DNA of 64,000 nt from Sanguinoderma infundibulare (taxonomy: Eukaryota > Basidiomycota > Agaricomycetes > Polyporales > Polyporaceae). Of the stretch, positions 49,783 to 61,735 are shown in pieces. The notes below the pieces were generated by a model. It had not been told where the DNA came from. It saw only the letters and a list, made by a program, of their open reading frames with translations, and did no database searches. Location: positions 248,001-312,000 of the forward strand of contig JAVLRN010000013.1 in the NCBI GenBank assembly GCA_032821775.1. The letters are read 5' to 3'. The position numbers were made by a program, and so were the translations under genes. Numbering within the stretch: position 1 is the stretch's first letter; every line of letters starts with the position of its first letter.

Positions 49783-49830
49783 TGCAAGTTCGACGCCTAT
49801 TAGGCGTCCCCCACTGCAAGTCCCCGGGTT
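49783..49830. repeat. ACTTGCAAGT repeat at the esterase break
   Basis: ACTTGCAAGT (49789-49798), then the 17-bp palindrome GACGCCTATTAGGCGTC, then ACTGCAAGT. The layout resembles 4278-4324 (palindrome, TATTA core, second ACTTGCAA). Probably the footprint of a small mobile element. Confidence 0.5.
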
Positions 49831-49834
49831 AGGC

Positions 49835-50110
49835 GCCGTCAAACACACTGGCTTCACCGTCTTGCCTATCGCATACTCGTCATCTGCGACTGATATCATC
49901 TACGCACGTGCCCATTGGGTGCTAAAACAGAAAAATGCGAAGGGCAAGCAGAAGGAGGAGCTGCCTGACGGCTGCACGCTCTTCCTCGTGAATGTACCTC
50001 CGGACGCCACGGAGCGTGAGCTGACCGTACTATTCAAGCCGTGCGGAACTGTAGAGATGACAACCGTCGTCTCTCTCGTGGGGGAAGTGGGGGCCATAGT
50101 GCGTCAATAC
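49835..50110 (+). pseudogene. N-terminal fragment of rRNA-processing protein RRP7
   Basis: Reads TGFTVLPIAYSSSATDIIYA, RAHWVLKQ and LPDGCTLFLVNVPPDATERE, LTVLFKPCGTVE, the start of the Rrp7 RNA-binding region (a small-subunit processome factor). It is in frame with the end of the esterase, so a chimeric ORF runs 49556-50137. The rest of RRP7 is absent; the next gene begins within 100 bases. A fragment moved here, or a capture remnant. Confidence 0.7.
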
Positions 50111-50178
50111 GCTCAGCGCCATGCGACTTCGTCTTGAAATCAAAACCTGCACAGCCGCCACTTTCGTCAGTGAATAGA

Positions 50179-51453
50179 CTACATGCGCAAACCGGAATGC
50201 TTACACGTTCGAACGACCGCCTTCTCGGACAAGAACCGCGCTGGGCCGTACAACTCCTCCGTCACTCGCTCGTAGCGGATCCCGATCGCCTCGCAGGCCC
50301 CTTCGATCTGAGCGTCCCACCAGGAAAGATACCATCCGAAGGAGTTCGGCGGCGTGAAGAACCGGATGGTCCGCACCTCGCTGCTACACTCGCCCGCCTC
50401 CAGCACGTACAGGAATTCAAGGATTGGCAGGAGTGAAGACTGGTGCTCTTCATCGCAATAGACCTCCAGTACTTTCAGTCGCGGCGGCAGATGGCGGAAG
50501 AAGGCGCTCGTGAAGGTGGCCCCCATGCAGCGGACGTGCTCGAGCGCACCCGCCTTGCCGGCAAACCCGTCCAGGAAGGGCACGCCGCGCGGGTTCCACG
50601 AGGCTGCGCCGCTCAGGATAAGGCGTTTCAGCCGGGTGCCGTGGGCCGTGGTCGCGGCCTCCCACTCGCGATGGGGGAGGAGGATGTGGAAGAGCGCGTG
50701 CAGATGGAATGAGACGAGCTGGCGGGAAAACGCGGTGAACAGCGACAGGGAAACAGGGCACGCGAAAACGTAGATGCGGAGCGTGAGGTGACGGAGATTG
50801 GGAGCCAGCGCTGCGTCGACCTCCCAGTCCGACGTCTCGTCGCATTCGTCAAGAGATATTTCGAGCGTCTCGAGGCGCGGGAGCGAAAGGCACGCCTTGA
50901 GGATTGCGGCGTTCTGCGGACCGTGCGCGATGAAGTGCGTGATGGAGTAGACGGCGGGCTCGGCGAGGACGGCACGGTCGAAGGTGGCCTCTGTCTCCCA
51001 CAGGTACCGGAACCTGCTCAGTCCGAATTCTGGTAATCGGCGCAGCCAGTCGAGCGCAGCCTCTGTGTTGTCGTCGCTACCGATCTGGACAGAGAGATAC
51101 CTAACGAGATGGCGGAGATGGGGACACGACCGCATGGTGCGCACAAAGCGTTTGTCGGAACGGTGGGGATCCGGGTCGAAGATTTTGTTTGTGCTCCATC
51201 CGGTGAAACAGACATACCGGAAGAGAAATGTCTGGGCGGAGATGGTCCAGGCGCGGCAGACGAGAGCAGCACGACGAAGGTCCTTGTTGGTATTCAAGTG
51301 TTGGAAAATGATGAGCAACACATCGCTGTTCAGAGTGGGTGCAGAGGTGTTTCCCTGGGTGGAAGGAGAGACCTCTGTTGACTCTGTGTGATGCAATCCG
51401 TTGTCAATAATATCAGTGGAAGACAATTGCAATAACACGGGACTTGCCTTCAA
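50179..51453 (-). CDS. F-box protein
   Basis: 424 residues in one exon. The F-box lies at about residues 42-85 (LNSDVLLIIFQHLNTNKDLR, AALVCRAWTISAQTFLFRYV), which normally docks to Skp1 in an SCF ubiquitin ligase. The remainder has leucine-rich, irregular repeat-like stretches (LPRLETLEISLDEC, LAPNLRHLTLRIYVF, LPPRLKVLEVYCDEE) typical of the expanded basidiomycete F-box family that recognises substrates. Start chosen at the first ATG of the frame. It looks intact. Confidence 0.88.
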   Translation of the reverse strand: MKASPVLLQLSSTDIIDNGLHHTESTEVSPSTQGNTSAPTLNSDVLLIIFQHLNTNKDLRRAALVCRAWTISAQTFLFRYVCFTGWSTNKIFDPDPHRSDKRFVRTMRSCPHLRHLVRYLSVQIGSDDNTEAALDWLRRLPEFGLSRFRYLWETEATFDRAVLAEPAVYSITHFIAHGPQNAAILKACLSLPRLETLEISLDECDETSDWEVDAALAPNLRHLTLRIYVFACPVSLSLFTAFSRQLVSFHLHALFHILLPHREWEAATTAHGTRLKRLILSGAASWNPRGVPFLDGFAGKAGALEHVRCMGATFTSAFFRHLPPRLKVLEVYCDEEHQSSLLPILEFLYVLEAGECSSEVRTIRFFTPPNSFGWYLSWWDAQIEGACEAIGIRYERVTEELYGPARFLSEKAVVRTCKHSGLRM

Positions 51454-52550
51454 TCATGAAGTTCTGAATGGTTTCCACCAAACGATGACCCGGAAATCGC
51501 GGGAGAGCAGTGGGATACGTAGACAGACGCGGTTCCTCGACACTTTGGACTTTGAGCTGCCAGTGTGACGTGGCGGCGGTAGGCTGTGCAACTGCGGCAA
51601 AGCTTTGACAGTACAGGACACAGCGTGATACATGTGCCGCTTCGGCATCAATTGGGGTGCCAGATGTGAAGATCGTGCATCGAAGCGGGTCCGATAGGGC
51701 TGAATATGGCTAAGTAAAGGAAGCCGCACTCAGGGCCTCAGAATAGTCTGTGTACGGGACGGCGAGTGCCCATTCGCAAGTGTACGACATTCAGCACATA
51801 ATCCAGATGTACAGGCAGGGGAGTGGCTACCTTGGCTGTGTTGTTGTAGGCGCTTTGGTAAAGTATTTCAGGCTATGTTGCTTAAGTTACAAGGATCCAG
51901 GCCCAGGGTCGGTGTAACGTCTGTTGCAACTATATGATCCGGGGAAGCCTAAGCCGGGGCAGAAAGGAAAGGGAAGATAGTAAATTAAATTGCCAACTGC
52001 CAACGACCGTTGCGCTGTGGCTGTGCTCCGAAAATTTCACTGCATCTTCTTGGGCGCTTTACCGTGAAGCCTGGCTGACAGTGACGACGGTGACGACGAC
52101 CGCGGACTTCGCGATGACTCTGAGGCGACGACTTCACCGTGCTTCTTTGCACTGCAACGATAGTATGTGGCAAATCTTTTTACATTGCGACGCCGGATAA
52201 CCAAAGAAGTTAGCATACGCAGATCTCCGCCTCAACACATAGCCGCCAGGCTCGTCGGAGAGCGGCCGTATGAGCGACGGTTCTTTCACTGCACCAACCG
52301 TAGAATGCATTATTTCTATCAAAAAGCATCAATGTCAGGGATATTCGTGCCATTTTGAAGATCAGGGGCCAGCTTCTCCGGCTTGCCGCCGAGACCGGTT
52401 ACGACGCATTGTTTACTACGCACACGGCCACCCGGCGGATTCGAAGGCGGAAAGCCCCCCTTCTCTTTGTCTAACACAATGGTGCAACTGGTTGGCGACG
52501 CCATAGCCGCTTGACCTAGACTCCATTGCTGACAAACGCCAGACTGGCCC
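51454..52550. other. Intergenic region
   Basis: No supported gene. A GTGACGACGGTGACGACG tandem occurs at about 52079-52100. TATATAAGG at about 52556 is a candidate TATA box for the following locus. Confidence 0.45.
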
Positions 52551-52779
52551 TCGCTGTATATAAGGACTCGCGCTCTCCCTCACAGGTCTTCCAAGCTCTC
52601 CATCCCATCCCTCGGGGTGGTGCCAGTGCGCCACCCCGACCGCCTTCCTCTAGAGTACCTCACCTTTCACAGACAAACTTCTCATCATACGGCGGTGTTG
52701 TAGTAAGCCAATTATCGGTCGCTCGCAACGCCACTGCGCCTTCTGACCATCCAATACAACGCAGGGCTCCGCAACCGTC

Positions 52780-54150
52780 GTGGAACACGATTACCACAGC
52801 GGCGCTCAAGTTGCCGGCTCGATGAACTATGTTGGCGAGATGCAAGCAACGCCAGAAGACGGACTCTCACCGGCCTTCATTGTCGTCGCCGACCGCTACT
52901 CCAAACCCCATCTCGCCGAAGTTGGGACTCACGGTGGCTGGGTGTTTCCGTACGTCCAGCTCTCTCCGTCCCTGCGCTCGTGGGCTTATATGAAGCCCCT
53001 TCCCGTTCCCGATCGCTTCTTCCGCTAATCGCCATCAGTGCTCTTCAACTTCCTGATCGTCGGCTTCCACCTCGTCGCGCGCAGGTCTTGCTGCGCCCCT
53101 CGAGCGCGCCGCGCCCTCGTTCCTCCAACTCTGTCTCATCACTCCCTTCCTACCATGACGTCCTCCACCACCATGCCCCTCCCCCGCGCAGAGTCGCTTC
53201 CGCCCCGTTGCCTCCCTCTCCGCCTTCAAGTGCCTCGACTGCTTGAAGCTGACCGGCTCGAGCGACGACCACGCCAGCCATGTCTCACTGGAGTCATCGT
53301 GGGCTCCTCCTCCTCCCTACCCGCCGGCTGCGCAAGTGTCGGCGGCTAGATCACGTTGGAGTCCAACCGCATCTCTTCTTCGGGCCGGCTCCCCCACGTC
53401 TTCAACTTCCGAGAAGAAGACCAATCCGTTCCTGAATGCTCCCACCGACCTTACAGCCACCGAGCTTCTACAATTCATTGGCGGGGTCATCGAATCATGG
53501 GACGACAAGATGATACCCAACTACCGCAAGACCCCCCTAGTCGACAACCTGCGCTTCGCCTCGGCGGCCGAGCGGGCGCTGAAGCGCGTCACCGACGAGG
53601 TCGCCGCCGTGGTCAAGACCACGATCGATGACCACCTGGCCACAAAGAGGCCCGAGTGCGCCGATGATGATGCGGAACCTCATCCACGACAACTCGAACT
53701 ACCTCGGCACCAAACCGTTCCTGGGACTACCGCGCCTTCTGTCGACCCGAGGGCGCGGCTGTGGCCCTTAAACCTCCCACACTTCCTCTTCAAGATGGAA
53801 AAAGCATTCGCAGACCGTACAACCATCTCCCCGCACCTGCAGCGATCGCGGACGGCGACGCAAAGGTGACGACTTCACGAACCTCCCATGCAGCACCCGC
53901 ACAGCTTCCCTCTCCACCACTCCACCGACTCTACCGCCTGCAGCACCCACAGCTTCCCAGTCTACCACCACCTTCACCGACTCACAACCAACGCGCTCCT
54001 GCAGCGCTACCTGATTGGGTCCGCATACCTGAGCTTCACGGAGTTTCGTTTAAAGATGATCCGGTCTGCGATGAGGATGCATCATTTTCCAAAGGAGCTC
54101 CTGGCTTTCGTACCCCCCACGGCGCGCAACTGCAGACTCTCCTCCTAACC
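52780..54150 (+). pseudogene. Unrecognised gene, probably frameshifted
   Basis: Coding-like pieces: MEHDYHSGAQ...VVADRYSKPHL at 52780-53028; TNPFLNAPTDLTATELLQFI, GGVIESWDDKMIPNYRKTPL, VDNLRFASAAERALKRVTDE at 53410-53660; after KRPEC the frame appears to shift to MMMRNLIHDNSNYLGTKPFL; then ALLQRYLIGSAYLSFTEFRL near 53995-54060. I think this is a polypore-type repeated family of unknown function, but I cannot name it. The shift near 53665 and later stops suggest decay. Confidence 0.4.
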
Positions 54151-54198
54151 TCTAACCCCGTAGTCGGAGCGCGCGATGCCTCCCTTCTCGAATCGCCA

Positions 54199-54666
54199 CT
54201 AGGTCACTGCCTGGTGCTTGTGGGCCATGTGCCAGGCCGGCTTGGAGCACTCGCCGACCTCAGCGGCGAGGGCTTTGGCCTGGAGGAACTTGCGGGCAAT
54301 GTGGGCGAAGAACCGTTCGACGCACGGGTGATTTGCGGAGATGGTCCCGTCGGACATCATCCCTGGGGAGAGCTCGTGTAGAATGTGCACGGGATATGCG
54401 TCGTACGTCCTTCCGGTGGACGTGGCGGCGGCATGGGAGAAGGTGGTGGTTCCGGTTGAGGTCGACATTGGTGGCGGTGGAGTGGTATGTGCGGTGGATA
54501 TGGATATGGATAAGGATGCGGTGGGTATGCGATGAGGGGGTATCGTCGTGACTCGCGTGTGCAATGCAGGGTATGCGCCATCGACGAGCCGCATCACCCT
54601 GCCGTGCTCCCCGCGCATGCATTCGTGGCGTCCATACGGTAGCAAGCCAGCCAGAAGTTGCAACAC
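54199..54666 (-). pseudogene. Unrecognised minus-strand fragment
   Basis: A 155-codon frame with coding-like segments (LLPYGRHECMRGEHGRVMRL, VDGAYPALHTRVTTIPPH, ILHELSPGMMSDGTISANHP). Not recognised. It may belong to the same decayed family as 52780-54150, now in inverted order. Confidence 0.3.
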
Positions 54667-54871
54667 ATGGTACGCGTCGTGCTCTCATGCTCGGTCCATC
54701 GCCACCTTTCCTCACTTATAAAATCTGGCAGTTCACGTCCGTCAACCTAATTAACAACATGACACCCCAGCAAACCGCACTGCGGCCATCATCGACCGTC
54801 CCTCATGCGCCGCATCCCTCTTTCATATCCTCGTCTCTTACTCCGCTCTACCGTCAGCCTACGCTTCCGCC

Positions 54872-55114
54872 GTGAACGTTGCGCCTGGGCCCTTCCTCGG
54901 CCTTTTCTCTGCAAAACACTCACACAACTTCTTCCTCCACGAGCACACTTCCCTATCTCATACTACGCCAAAACGCGAACGCGGGCCCCGGCGCGACTCA
55001 ATCCCGCTGTCCCCTCCTCGAGTCGCTCAGTGGAACTCGCCTTCGGCCGACCCAAGTGCGCCGATGATGACGCGGAACCTCATCGACACCGACTTGAACT
55101 ACCTCGCACCTTAG
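54872..55114 (+). pseudogene. Second copy of part of the 53.6-kb family
   Basis: The segment 55045-55110 repeats 53655-53715 (AAGTGCGCCGATGATGA, then GCGGAACCTCATC), reading MMTRNLIDTDLNYLAP before a stop. A partial duplicate. Confidence 0.4.
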
Positions 55115-55164
55115 CACCAGATGGTTTCCGGGACGGTCACCTCGACACGCCATGCGTTGCCTAG

Positions 55165-55985
55165 CTTGGATATATGGTCTTCCGCGCACGGCCAGGCGCC
55201 ACCGCAACCGTTCCAGGGTTGGTCATTTGACATGTCATCCTTCAGCCCCCTGCCGGAGTCCTCGACGTTTCAGCACGACATCACGACGAGCGTCCTCCCC
55301 GAGGACTTCATCGGCCCGCACGCACTCAACCTTGGACGAGGTGGAGTCGGCCTCGCGTCCACCCTCAGGCTCCTCGTCTCCTTTCACCCTATCCAAATAA
55401 GCATAAAGCCAACGCGGATATGTAGAAGGAGCGTCATCGAGGTCCGCCAGAACCTGCCCGTTGACAAGCCTATTCGGGTTGTCTCTGGTCGCAGCCCTCC
55501 GCTCCGGGTCACGGACATCCCAGGACACCCTCTGGGCGATCCACAACGCCCTGTACACGGCGGCTGAGCCCTGGGACCGCCCCTTCATACTTCCGCGGCG
55601 CGGCGCATGTCCTGGTGGCCACCATAATTTAGTCGCACGGTCAATATAAAATTGTGATCGTACATACCCTTAAGCTGTCTCCGCAGTAATTGAACAATCT
55701 TTGCGTTGATTATAATAAAACCTCGTGCTTCTGGGAGGGCCCCGATTCGCAGTGACGTGTGCATCCTAAGACTGTCGAGAAACACCGCAAAGCCCACGTA
55801 CAGGACATTCACAGAGGGTTTGAATGTCACGCTGAACTCAGGAATATAATCGTGCATGGAGTCATGTCATGATAGTTCATCCTGAAGCGTTTTGGTGGAG
55901 GAAAGCGGATGCTAGAAACACAGCAGCAATACAAATATGATGGATCAATCGTCTACCCTCCCGACCCCCCGTCGGACGGAGAATG
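55165..55985. other. Unassigned stretch and RPS2 3' side
   Basis: Short frames only, for example a minus-strand one at 55588-55235 with YPRWLYAYLDRVKGDEEP. No gene is supported; the right part is presumed RPS2 3' UTR. Confidence 0.4.
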
Positions 55986-55988
55986 CGT

Positions 55989-56552
55989 CTAGTACGCCTT
56001 CTTGCCCTGCGAAAGCTGGAGGTGCGCGCTGTGCTCGTCGTACGGGTACTTAGAGAGAGGAATCTCGCGCCAGAGGTCGGGAGTGAGGAACGAGTACGTT
56101 TTTGTGATCTGCACGCGAACACCGCATTAGCGACAATGCCGACAGCGCACCGAGATAGGGTACGTACAGCAGCGAAGGTAGCCTTCAAGAAGTTACCCAT
56201 CGTCGCAGTCGAACCCTTGGATTGCGTGTAGCAGTCCTCGATACCCGCAAGCTGGAGCATACGCTTCGAGGCCGGGGCAGCGACGAGACCGGTGCCGCGG
56301 GGCGCAGGGATGAGACGGCACATAACGGAGCCGACCTTGCCGGAGACCTTCGAGGGCACGGTGTGGGGTTCACCGAGGTTGGCACCCCAGTAACCCCTCC
56401 GGACGGGAACGACGGAGAGCTTGGCGAGGATGATCGCACCACGAATGGCGGTCGCGACTTCCTTGGCGCACTTGACACCGAGGCCGACGTGGCCGTCGGA
56501 GTCGCCGATGGCGACGAAGGCCTTGAAGCGGGTGCGCTGACCGGCGCGGGTC

Positions 56553-56584
<32 letters not shown>

Positions 56585-56880
56585 ATCCTTGAGCTTGGGG
56601 AGGAAGAAATCGATGATCTGGTACTCCTTGACGGGGAGCGAGAAGAGGTAGATCTCCTCCATGGACCGAATCTTGCCGTCCTTGACGAGACGGCCGAGCT
56701 TGGTGACGGGAACCCTGGTGGGCGTGCGCGGATTGGGATGGGGTGGGATTTGATTTGGATGAGAACTCACCATTCCTTCTCCTCGTCCTTGCGGCCGCCG
56801 CGACGGGGACCCCGACGGCCCCGTCCGCGATCACCGCGCCCGCGTCCGAAACCACCACGTCCGCGTCCAGAGTCGGCCAT
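55989..56880 (-). CDS. RPS2: 40S ribosomal protein S2 (uS5)
   Basis: Small ribosomal subunit protein uS5, lining the mRNA entry channel. Exons 56880-56771, 56714-56168 and 56108-55989 give 258 residues, the usual length. N-terminal Arg/Gly repeats ([20 protein letters not shown]), then [33 protein letters not shown], the S5 signature [60 protein letters not shown], and the C-terminus [20 protein letters not shown]. All splice sites are GT-AG. Intact and expected to be highly expressed. Confidence 0.97.
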
Positions 56881-57701
56881 TGTGTTCTTGCAGGGAGATT
56901 ACTGGAGAATCGAGACGCAGTTAGAAATGAGATCGAAAGAAAGCGGGCCGCAAGAAGAGGGTAGATGAAAAGACGCGCTTCATCCAGATGTCGGAGGTTC
57001 CATCCATCGCAATCCGGGTGTTCAGACAACACCAAAGTTGGCCAAAATGACCCCGATTCCATTTAGCAGATACGCAGAGCAATATGACGCCAAAACGGAT
57101 GGTACTCACGTCTTGAGGATGTGTCGAATGTTGAGCTCGCCGGGCGGGGTGTGTACGATAACTTGCCCTCTGGCTAAGCGCCAGAGTACCCGGACCGCGC
57201 CTGCCCTGAACTGTACAGAATCTCGTGACTGCGACATGACGTCGTGGCGTTTCAACTCTCCCCCTCACCCAGTTCTCGGAATCCAGCTCGCTAGAAGCAA
57301 CCATGGAGGTGTCCCATGGTGGCTGTCTCAATGGAGCTGTCTCAAATTCGGATGTTGAACGGAATAAGGCCGCTTTGCGTCTGAAGAATATTATTTCCGG
57401 TCGATGTCAGGCAGGCTGCAGCAGTGCCCTTCTCTTCTTCCACATCTGTACTTCTCGGGCTCCTCTCCGGACACCCACTAGGTCTGGTATCAGGCTAGCG
57501 CTTCTCGATATCGCCGCTCCACCATCCTGCAATTCCCAAAGTGGGTCCGTTTTTGGTCCTATCCATTTGGTTTCAGCGCACACGGCATGGCTGCATCCAG
57601 ACCTAGAGTTGAATGCTGTTTCTTCGTGACTGACTCGGACTCAAGCGCGTCTGACGTCTTCACAGACGTTGCTATATTTTGAGCCAAGCCTATAAGCTAA
57701 C
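56881..57701. other. Intergenic region, divergent promoters
   Basis: Presumed RPS2 leader and promoter on the left; no RPS2 TATA box seen. A TATATTTT-type box at about 57671 may serve the gene to the right. No gene supported. Confidence 0.45.
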
Positions 57702-58761
57702 ATGTCGTTTCACCCATTATTGGTTTGGAGTCCGGTTCGTCGTCGAGCAAGGTGAATATCAGCTTTGTCCTTTCCCGAATCGATTTCGATTTCGACTCTT
57801 CCTCCCAGTTTCCACCCGACGCGTCTCCTCGGCGGAAGACACGCCTCCTTCGTTCAGAACTCCAAGACGCGCTCCCGATACCCCTCTTGAAAGCACACCC
57901 GCTCTCCAAAGTTCGGAGGCACGCAGTCCGGTCGGCCGCACGGTCGGCTTTCCAGGATCCAGGATCTCAACCGATGCCTTCTCGTATCGCCACCTCAGGT
58001 CCGTCACATTCCAGTGAGTCTGAAGAGCTCAGTGCGCCGACTCGCGCCAGCATTCGTGCATGGGTGAGGGCGACGCTGGCTGGTCCTCCTCGGGATATCC
58101 CATCATCTCCAGAGTCCTGCTCCGACGGATACGACGATGACAGCGCGGACAGCTTCCAGAACCCTACCGTTGTTCTCGGCGAAGGAGGTTCTGGCAACGA
58201 CGCGGACGTCGAGAGTGGGGGTCCGCATCCCTTCCAGGTCCGACCCCATCGTGTTACCGCAGCATACATCCACCTTGCCCCCTAACGCAGGCCCAGTCGA
58301 GCGCGTTAGACTTGCCCCCGCCGCCAGCCATAGTCATATCGCCTGCGCAGACACACGAACAACGGGAACGACCGGAGCGTCGGCAACACCGGCTTTCCCT
58401 TTCTCCTCCCCATGCCCCTCGCCGACGTCATCGCGACCACCGCGACAGACGCCAGCGCACGTCGAACCGTGCTCCTCAGAGTCTGTCAAACGCACAGTGC
58501 GTAGGGCAGGTCGCACCCATGCCCCTGATCACTCCCGGACACGAGCCCCGGCTCCCCATTCCGCCGATACGGCCGCTGCGCCCGTTGCAGCTCCTGACCG
58601 GGGCGGGGGTGGACGTGGTGGACGAGATCTCGCGGATGTTGGGGAGCTCGCCTGCGCCGCCGATGTGGACGACGCACGGGGTCGAGCCGTCTAGGCCGCT
58701 GAGGAGGGAGGGCGACGTGCTGGACGACATCCAGTTCATGGTTCGGATGTCGCGACCGTGA
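57702..58761 (+). CDS. Unrecognised Ser/Pro-rich protein
   Basis: A probable gene whose exact exons I cannot fix. ATG at 57702 in good context; overlapping frames to 58285 are all rich in Ser, Arg and Pro (for example SAEDTPPSFRTPRRAPDTPL). After a probable intron ending at 58281 (CTAACGCAG) a clean frame from 58312 reads PPPPAIVISPAQTHEQRERP ... GVDVVDEISRMLGSSPAPPM ... DVLDDIQFMVRMSRP and stops at 58761. No domain. Disordered regulatory protein is a guess. Confidence 0.4.
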
Positions 58762-59492
58762 AAGCGCGGAGGCTTTCGAGAAAAGCGGCTGGTTCTATGT
58801 CTTGAGCGACATCTATCGGCCTGCAGACGCCCTTTCGTCTGCCGCGCAGAAGGTCGGCTGATGTATGCGCGGGGGCGTATGGAGGCTCCCGTTCCCCGGT
58901 CTCTTGTTCAAGCTGTATTTGCGTTCTGGGCTTCCAGCATCAGTCGTGACATATTCTCCTTTTCTTTTCCGGGGCAAAGTCCTTATTACCGGTACGCATG
59001 GTTGCTGTGCAGCGCATTTGCATCCATTTTTACTTATCCATTCACGACACTCTTCAACTTTTGCAAGCCCTCCGTTCAGCCCTGGCGCTACAGCTACTAC
59101 AGCGCGCTAGCTACCAGCTACCGTATTGTAGCTTTCGTACAGCGTAGTATTCGGAAAATTATCTTTCCGTTGCACTAGCCGCGATGCGGCTTTGGGTGGG
59201 AGATTCAGACTCCACCTGGCGAAGGTATGTGTTATGTTTGCACCTGGTGACCTCAACTGCTTATTCAACAGTGGTGGTAAGAATGCGAGGCACTGCATGG
59301 GTCCAAGGGCATAGGACTGCCTTGAGGCACTCCATTCCCGCCCGCACGCCCACAAACCTAGGACCTGCGCGCTCGACCGAGATAAGGTTATGCCTCGCCT
59401 TGTGCATATAATCCAGAGGTGAAGCTGTTCCCTCTCCTTCTCCACCCTCCCCCACCACTGACCACTCTGCGTATCCACTCCCACCGCTTGAC
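58762..59492. other. Intergenic region
   Basis: No supported gene; a 105-codon hydrophobic frame (58861-59178) has no homologous feel. Holds the promoter of the zinc-finger gene. Confidence 0.45.
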
Positions 59493-61735
59493 ATGCCTCC
59501 ACCTTGGGTCATCTACGAAAAGCAGCTCATGCCCTTGGGGTACGGCCATCCATTGTGGCGTCCAGAGCCTTGTCCCACATTCGGAGAAGTGAGCCTAGGC
59601 GACGTTGGATATGTCAGGGAGGGTCGCTTCTGTTTCTTGTTCAATGCCACACAGAGCGCAGACCATCCCTCGAACACCGCAAAAGGCGTTCCCGACGGTT
59701 TCCGGGTGCTCGATGTCGACGATCACATGATCGTCCATTGCCCTGACGAAATTTCGCAGCTGCTGCTTCACAGTCGCAGTCTCCAGAATACCTCGGTGAC
59801 TGGCACAGCCTCAGTCGGGTGCGTTCTCACCGATATTTCTGTGTAATCCAAATCGACGTTTCTTCCTCAGAAACACCACGGCTTCCGCTATTGCCGCGAG
59901 TTTGAGTTACCAGTGCATGGCGGATTCGGGCGCGCTGCTAATGCTCAAGAAATCGGCACATAAGACGTACCTCAACTGCGACCTACGCATCCGGAAATAC
60001 ATGTGCGAGAATCTGCAAAGCTGGTGCGATTTTGCGAACGAGCGGCTGGAAATTGGGGTGGAAGAGAAGGACATCACTTTCGTATCCGGGCACACGAAAA
60101 CACTTGTTTGGGCCGAAGCCGCGTTCAGTAGCCGCTCCTCTGGTGGGGAACTGCTCATCGCCGGAGGGGCGCCTTCGGCTTGCGGAGAGCTTCATATCTC
60201 TCTGTCGCGTTCTGCGGACGGCCCACCATTCACGCGGTGTGGTCCTGCGAGTCGCCTGCATATATGGAAGGCAGAGGCCGATGTTGACACTTCCGAGCCA
60301 TACGACCAAACTATCTTCATCAATTACTACAAGTCGCAGAGCCGCAGGTTCCTCGGCAGGAAATTGAAAGCAGCAGCTGGTCCTCATCGCCTGTCGCGCC
60401 ATCCGGACGACGAATCACCTATTCGTTTACTCAGCGACGCTGACGAGATCAGTGAGGAAGAAGAGCTTTCGAAGGTATGTGGTCTTCTGTGTCACAGGGT
60501 CTCACTCCACCTTACTCACAGACGTGGAAAAGGGCTACGATCCTGTGGGCTGTCTACTGGATTACATTCTCCAGGTCGTTACCATTCAATGTCTCAGGTT
60601 GATCAATGTCTGATCATTACAACTTTGCAGCATGCAAAACATGCCGAGGTCGCGTGCGCCTCCGACAGGGACCTGTACAATGTGTTCAGGATATCTGAGG
60701 TGAGCTTCCTGCATCACATCGTTTAGACTTCGGTGCTTGATATAACGGATGTATAGAACAATGAGTTTCCAGGCAACCTTAGTAACGGATTGAACACACT
60801 ACCTGTCCAGATTACGGTGGATGAATGTGGTGCCAGAGGTGAGTTTCCGATTGTTATCACTTAATTCCGACTGACCGCGTCCGTTCATCCTGTAGTCGGC
60901 GTTATTAACCTGCGTGTACAAGATGACGAGGTTGACGTCGCTATAGGCTCAGAACCTTCCTCCCTTGCTGGCGAGAACCTATTTGAACAGGCATCCTTGT
61001 TGTGCCGGAATCCAATACCCCCATTACGAGGGATGGCTTTGCCTCGACGGATTCGAGCCCCGGCGCCCATCCAGATGTCTTTTAACCGGGCTATCGTCAC
61101 CCCGTTGACCACAGAGGGCTCTGAGGTCTCACTAGAGACATCATCCATGTACAACCCTCGTGATATCCCCTCCCGCTTCAGCGGCTGGCTACCTCCGCCT
61201 GCTCCTGCACCTGCCGCTCCTCTCATGCTTTTCTCAATGTCATCATCGCCTTACTCAAGCTACGCCCAGACAAGTCACATAAACGCGTCGTGAGTGTCAG
61301 GGCACCTTGTGTCGGTAACTTTCGTTGAGCGCGTTACATGCAGAACTTTATTCACGGAGGGTCCACATGTAATCCCCGGCCACGGCAGCAGTTCGCCAAT
61401 GCTCACGCCGATGTCCAACACGGCAACCGCACAGTCCGCGGCCCGTGCTGCGTACGCCCAGCAGGTCGGCTCGTATCCCGCTTCTGCCCCGCGCCCGTTC
61501 GCGTGCGACATGTGCGCGCTGTCGTTCAATCGACAGCACGACCTCAACCGCCATCGCGACACGCACACGGGCGAGAAGCCGTTCTTTTGCAATGGCGGAT
61601 GTGGGAAGACGTTCATGAGGAAGGACGCACTGAAGAGGCACCAGGTACGAGCATCGCTGTCCGATACGCTCGCGATCGCGCGCTGACCGTCTGGCTGGAT
61701 AGCTCGTGAAGCGGTGTGGGATTGACGAGAGCTGA
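59493..61735 (+). CDS. C2H2 zinc-finger protein with basidiomycete N-terminal domain
   Basis: Probable transcription factor. Exon 1 (59493-59818): [57 protein letters not shown]; exon 2 (59871-60474): [34 protein letters not shown]. These belong to a basidiomycete N-terminal domain of unknown function. Small exons follow ([51 protein letters not shown]; from 60897). The exon ending 61644 has the zinc fingers, [21 protein letters not shown] and [19 protein letters not shown]. The last exon (61703-61735) adds [10 protein letters not shown] and supplies the final Cys of a C2HC-like second finger. The join 60475-60521 is unclear: the obvious sites shift the frame by one. Confidence 0.78.

Noticed and set aside
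53317..55588. A single intact gene across this stretch
   Set aside because: Conserved-looking pieces lie in different frames and strands with stops between them; no consistent splice model.
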